Shown here: piece after piece, positions 4,658-5,254 of the stretch
How positions within the stretch are numbered: position 1 is the first letter of the stretch
Layout: each line of letters begins with the position of its first letter
Assembly (NCBI GenBank): GCA_018675825.1
Contig: JABGXK010000051.1
Coordinates: forward strand, 1 to 5,254
Length of the DNA: 5,254 bases
Source: Flavobacteriales bacterium
GTDB lineage: Bacteria > Bacteroidota > Bacteroidia > Flavobacteriales > BACL11
Reading direction: 5' to 3'
Made by a program: the position numbers and the translations under genes
The notes under the pieces: generated by a model
The model's input: the letters and a program-made list of their open reading frames with translations, nothing else
What the model was told of the DNA's origin: nothing
The model's database searches: none

Positions 4658-5254
4658 ATGAAAACAATTTTTTTATCACTAGCGTTGCTAATTGGAGTAA
4701 GTTGTACAAGTACTAATAATAATAATAATAACATGGAAGATGGAATGTATGCAAATATCAAAACTAATAAAGGTGAGATATTAATTAAACTAGAATTTGA
4801 AAAAACACCTTTAACAGTAGCTAATTTTGTGGCACTTGCAGAAGGAAATATGAAAAACAAAAAAAAACCTATTGGAACACCTTACTATGATGGACTGAAA
4901 TTTCATAGAGTAATAGCTGATTTTATGATACAAGGTGGATGTCCAGATGGTAACGGAACTGGGGATCCTGGTTATAAATTTGCTGATGAATTTCATCCTG
5001 ACCTTAAACACGATAAGGGTGGTATCTTATCTATGGCTAATTCAGGACCTACTACAAATGGATCTCAATTCTTTATTACTCATAAAGAAACACCTTGGCT
5101 AGATGGTAAACATTCAATCTTTGGATCTGTTGCTGATTCCACACATATGGATATAGTTAATTCTATTGCTCAAGATGATATTATAGAGACTGTAACTATT
5201 ATTAGAGTTGGTGATAAAGCAAAATCTTTTGATGCTGTTAAAGTTTTTAATTCT
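4658..5254 (+). CDS. Lipoprotein cyclophilin-type peptidyl-prolyl isomerase, C terminus cut
   Basis: An open frame of 199 codons starts at ATG 4658 and runs off the right edge. Residues 1-15 form a lipoprotein signal peptide (KTIFLSLALLIGVS) with Cys16 as the probable lipidated residue. An asparagine-rich linker follows (19-26). The cyclophilin domain spans about 29-185. Its key residues are all present: FHRVI (Arg84), FMIQGG (Phe89, Gln92), NGSQFF (Gln137, Phe139) and PWLDGKH (Trp147, His152). It therefore should catalyse proline cis-trans isomerisation on exported proteins in the envelope. The sequence goes on past the domain (AKSFDAVKVFNS), so the full protein is longer, as in flavobacterial relatives that carry a C-terminal extension. 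It follows the DHH gene by 13 bases. The place next to the DHH gene is, from memory, where flavobacteria often carry the gliding isomerase gldI, but GldI is of FKBP type and this domain is cyclophilin. Confidence 0.92.
   Translation, partial: MKTIFLSLALLIGVSCTSTNNNNNNMEDGMYANIKTNKGEILIKLEFEKTPLTVANFVALAEGNMKNKKKPIGTPYYDGLKFHRVIADFMIQGGCPDGNGTGDPGYKFADEFHPDLKHDKGGILSMANSGPTTNGSQFFITHKETPWLDGKHSIFGSVADSTHMDIVNSIAQDDIIETVTIIRVGDKAKSFDAVKVFNS
4715..4729 (+). repeat. AAT trinucleotide tandem repeat (5 copies)
   Basis: Five perfect AAT units followed by AAC encode six asparagines (residues 20-25) just after the lipidated cysteine of the isomerase. Changes in copy number would stay in frame and only alter the length of the linker between membrane anchor and enzyme. 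Confidence 0.85.

Noticed and set aside
4648..5011. Two minus-strand open frames (4648-4860 and 4811-5011)
   Set aside because: Both lie antisense to the clear cyclophilin gene, overlap each other and resemble no family; they are shadows of an AT-rich coding region.

Overview
The window is AT-rich (roughly 30% G+C, estimated by eye). It looks like a chromosomal housekeeping segment from a member of the Bacteroidota, most likely a marine-type flavobacterium. Three things point there. The RecF, lumazine synthase, NDP kinase and DHH-phosphoesterase proteins have flavobacterial sequence character. Six copies of the Bacteroidota -7 promoter element TAnnTTTG sit just upstream of gene starts. Purine-rich Shine-Dalgarno sequences are absent before every start, which is usual for this phylum.

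Layout from left to right. (1) Positions 1-124, minus strand: the first 41 codons of a protein beginning with a DUF4379-type zinc-ribbon repeat, cut by the window edge. (2) 242-371: a tRNA-Arg(UCU) on the minus strand with its own -7 element upstream and a strong terminator hairpin downstream. (3) 414-1583, minus strand: a two-gene operon, a membrane-anchored TPR protein followed by ribH (lumazine synthase). (4) 1584-1691: a divergent promoter region. (5) 1692-3076, plus strand: recF, apparently starting at TTG, overlapping by one base a short DUF721/DciA-like gene. (6) 3133-3549, minus strand: ndk, convergent with (5). (7) 3550-3630: a second divergent promoter region. (8) 3631-5254, plus strand: a DHH/DHHA1 phosphoesterase of the NrnA type, then a lipoprotein cyclophilin-type peptidyl-prolyl isomerase that runs off the right edge.

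The genes serve riboflavin synthesis, recombination/replication (RecF and the DciA-like protein), nucleotide homeostasis (Ndk, and turnover of nanoRNA or pAp by the DHH enzyme) and envelope protein folding. They do not form one pathway. The grouping is, from memory, the gene order usual for flavobacteria. I found no CRISPR array, insertion sequence, defence system or other clearly new system. The only accessory-looking part is the left edge, where the zinc-ribbon gene lies on the 3' side of the tRNA. The other points of interest are regulatory: nearly leaderless transcripts, overlapping divergent promoters, a TTG start and a strand-asymmetric terminator.
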